Origin: Betaproteobacteria bacterium
Lineage (GTDB): Bacteria; Pseudomonadota; Gammaproteobacteria; Burkholderiales; Usitatibacteraceae
Reading direction: 5' to 3'
DNA: 6,611 nt
NCBI GenBank assembly: GCA_025362705.1
Contig: JANYFH010000183.1
Span: 1-6,611 of the forward strand
Part shown: positions 6,363 through 6,611 of the stretch, piece after piece
How the letters are laid out: each line of letters starts with the position of its first letter
Numbering within the stretch: the first letter of the stretch is position 1
Made by a program: the position numbers and the translations under genes
The notes under the pieces: generated by a model
Told to the model about the DNA's origin: nothing
Database searches by the model: none
Seen by the model: the letters and a program-made list of their open reading frames with translations, nothing else

Positions 6363-6384
6363 TTGAGCAGTCGCAACATAATAT
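6356..6384 (+). promoter_or_regulatory. Predicted sigma70 promoter of the CitE-like gene
   Basis: TTGACA (6356-6361; perfect -35 consensus) is followed after exactly 17 bp by TAATAT (6379-6384; 4 of 6 for -10). CATAAT at 6377-6382 would be a better -10 by sequence, but its spacer is only 15. The start would fall near 6391, about 43 bases before the ATG at 6434. Confidence 0.55.
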
Positions 6385-6388
6385 TGCT

Positions 6389-6408
6389 GCACTGCGCAAA
6401 TGCAGTGC
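6389..6408 (+). repeat. GC-rich inverted repeat at the predicted 5' end of the CitE-like mRNA
   Basis: Perfect 7-bp arms GCACTGC (6389-6395) and GCAGTGC (6402-6408) flank a 6-base loop (GCAAAT). Just downstream is a second small dyad, CCAC-A-GTGG (6411-6419). Since the predicted transcript begins near 6391, the repeat could form a 5' end hairpin, or serve as an operator just downstream of the -10 box. There is no T-run, so a terminator is unlikely. Confidence 0.5.
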
Positions 6409-6433
6409 GACCACAGTGGGATTTTTCGAAAAC

Positions 6434-6611
6434 ATGACGCCTTATCTACGCCCCCGCCGCTCGATGCTCTACGTTCCCGGCTGCGCGCCACGCTATCTGC
6501 ACAAGGCGCGATCACTGAATGTAGATTCGCTTATTTTTGATCTTGGCGATTCGGTGCTGGTCGAAAACAAGGAAAGTTCACGCGACCAAATCGTTGAAGC
6601 CGTATTGCAAG
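6434..6611 (+). CDS. CitE-like / HpcH-HpaI aldolase family lyase (5' part only)
   Basis: The first 59 residues are in the window; the rest lies beyond. RRSMLYVPGCAPRYLHKARSL at 8-28 fits the N-terminus of the citrate lyase beta-like family (RS-x-L-x-VPG, then K-A near 24-25), followed by the first barrel strand, DSLIFDLGDSVL at 31-42, and a lysine (K46) and arginine (R50) at the usual places. These cytoplasmic Mg-dependent TIM-barrel enzymes cleave or form acyl-CoA esters such as malyl-CoA, citramalyl-CoA or citryl groups; the exact substrate cannot be told from this part. The usual DLED is DLGD here (residues 36-39). The start ATG has GTGGGA 12 bases upstream. The gene is divergent from gntR and probably under its control. 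Confidence 0.85.
   Translation, partial: MTPYLRPRRSMLYVPGCAPRYLHKARSLNVDSLIFDLGDSVLVENKESSRDQIVEAVLQ

Noticed and set aside
6310..6435. 42-residue N-terminal extension of the GntR protein
   Set aside because: It would run through the predicted divergent promoters and palindrome up to the start codon of the opposite gene, and it has no GntR-like content.
1..6611. CRISPR arrays, tRNA or rRNA genes, insertion sequences
   Set aside because: No regularly spaced repeats, cloverleaf-like or rRNA-like sequence, transposase frames or terminal inverted repeats were seen.

Overview
The window reads as chromosomal DNA of a Gram-negative proteobacterium, most likely a betaproteobacterium (Burkholderiales or Nitrosomonadales). 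The basis is the gene order sdhC-sdhD-sdhA-sdhB-sdhE-gltA on one strand, a nearby GntR/UTRA regulator and CitE-like lyase, and the wording of the Sdh and GltA proteins. The genus cannot be fixed from the sequence alone.

Layout. Positions 55-4890 (minus strand) hold a compact TCA-cycle operon read right to left. It starts with the membrane anchors sdhC and sdhD, which overlap. Then come the flavoprotein sdhA (3 bp after sdhD), the iron-sulfur subunit sdhB, the flavinylation factor sdhE (6 bp after sdhB) and type II citrate synthase gltA. Key cofactor and catalytic residues are present in all of them. Directly after the gltA stop a further minus-strand reading frame may begin (1-54) and run out of the window. 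Positions 4891-5168 are non-coding and hold the sdhC leader and promoter region, with several short dyads. Positions 5181-5504 (plus strand) encode a HicB-type antitoxin-like protein with no visible HicA partner. It converges with a GntR/HutC-type regulator with a UTRA ligand domain (5512-6309, minus). The 6310-6433 gap is a divergent control region, and at 6434 a CitE/HpcH-HpaI-type lyase starts on the plus strand and runs off the end.

How the parts fit. The operon makes succinate dehydrogenase (complex II), its FAD-attachment factor and the enzyme that brings acetyl-CoA into the cycle. The GntR gene and the lyase gene have back-to-back predicted sigma70 promoters whose -35 boxes overlap. 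A perfect 12-bp palindrome covers the gntR -10 box, suggesting autoregulation and joint control of the lyase by a small acid or acyl-CoA-like effector. Whether this regulator also acts on sdhC is not shown: no good copy of the palindrome lies near sdhC.

Most of the window is well-known core metabolism. The parts worth a second look are the gntR/lyase control region, the orphan HicB, the dyad-rich sdhC leader and some residue-level oddities in GltA, SdhA and the lyase. I do not see a clearly new multi-gene system.
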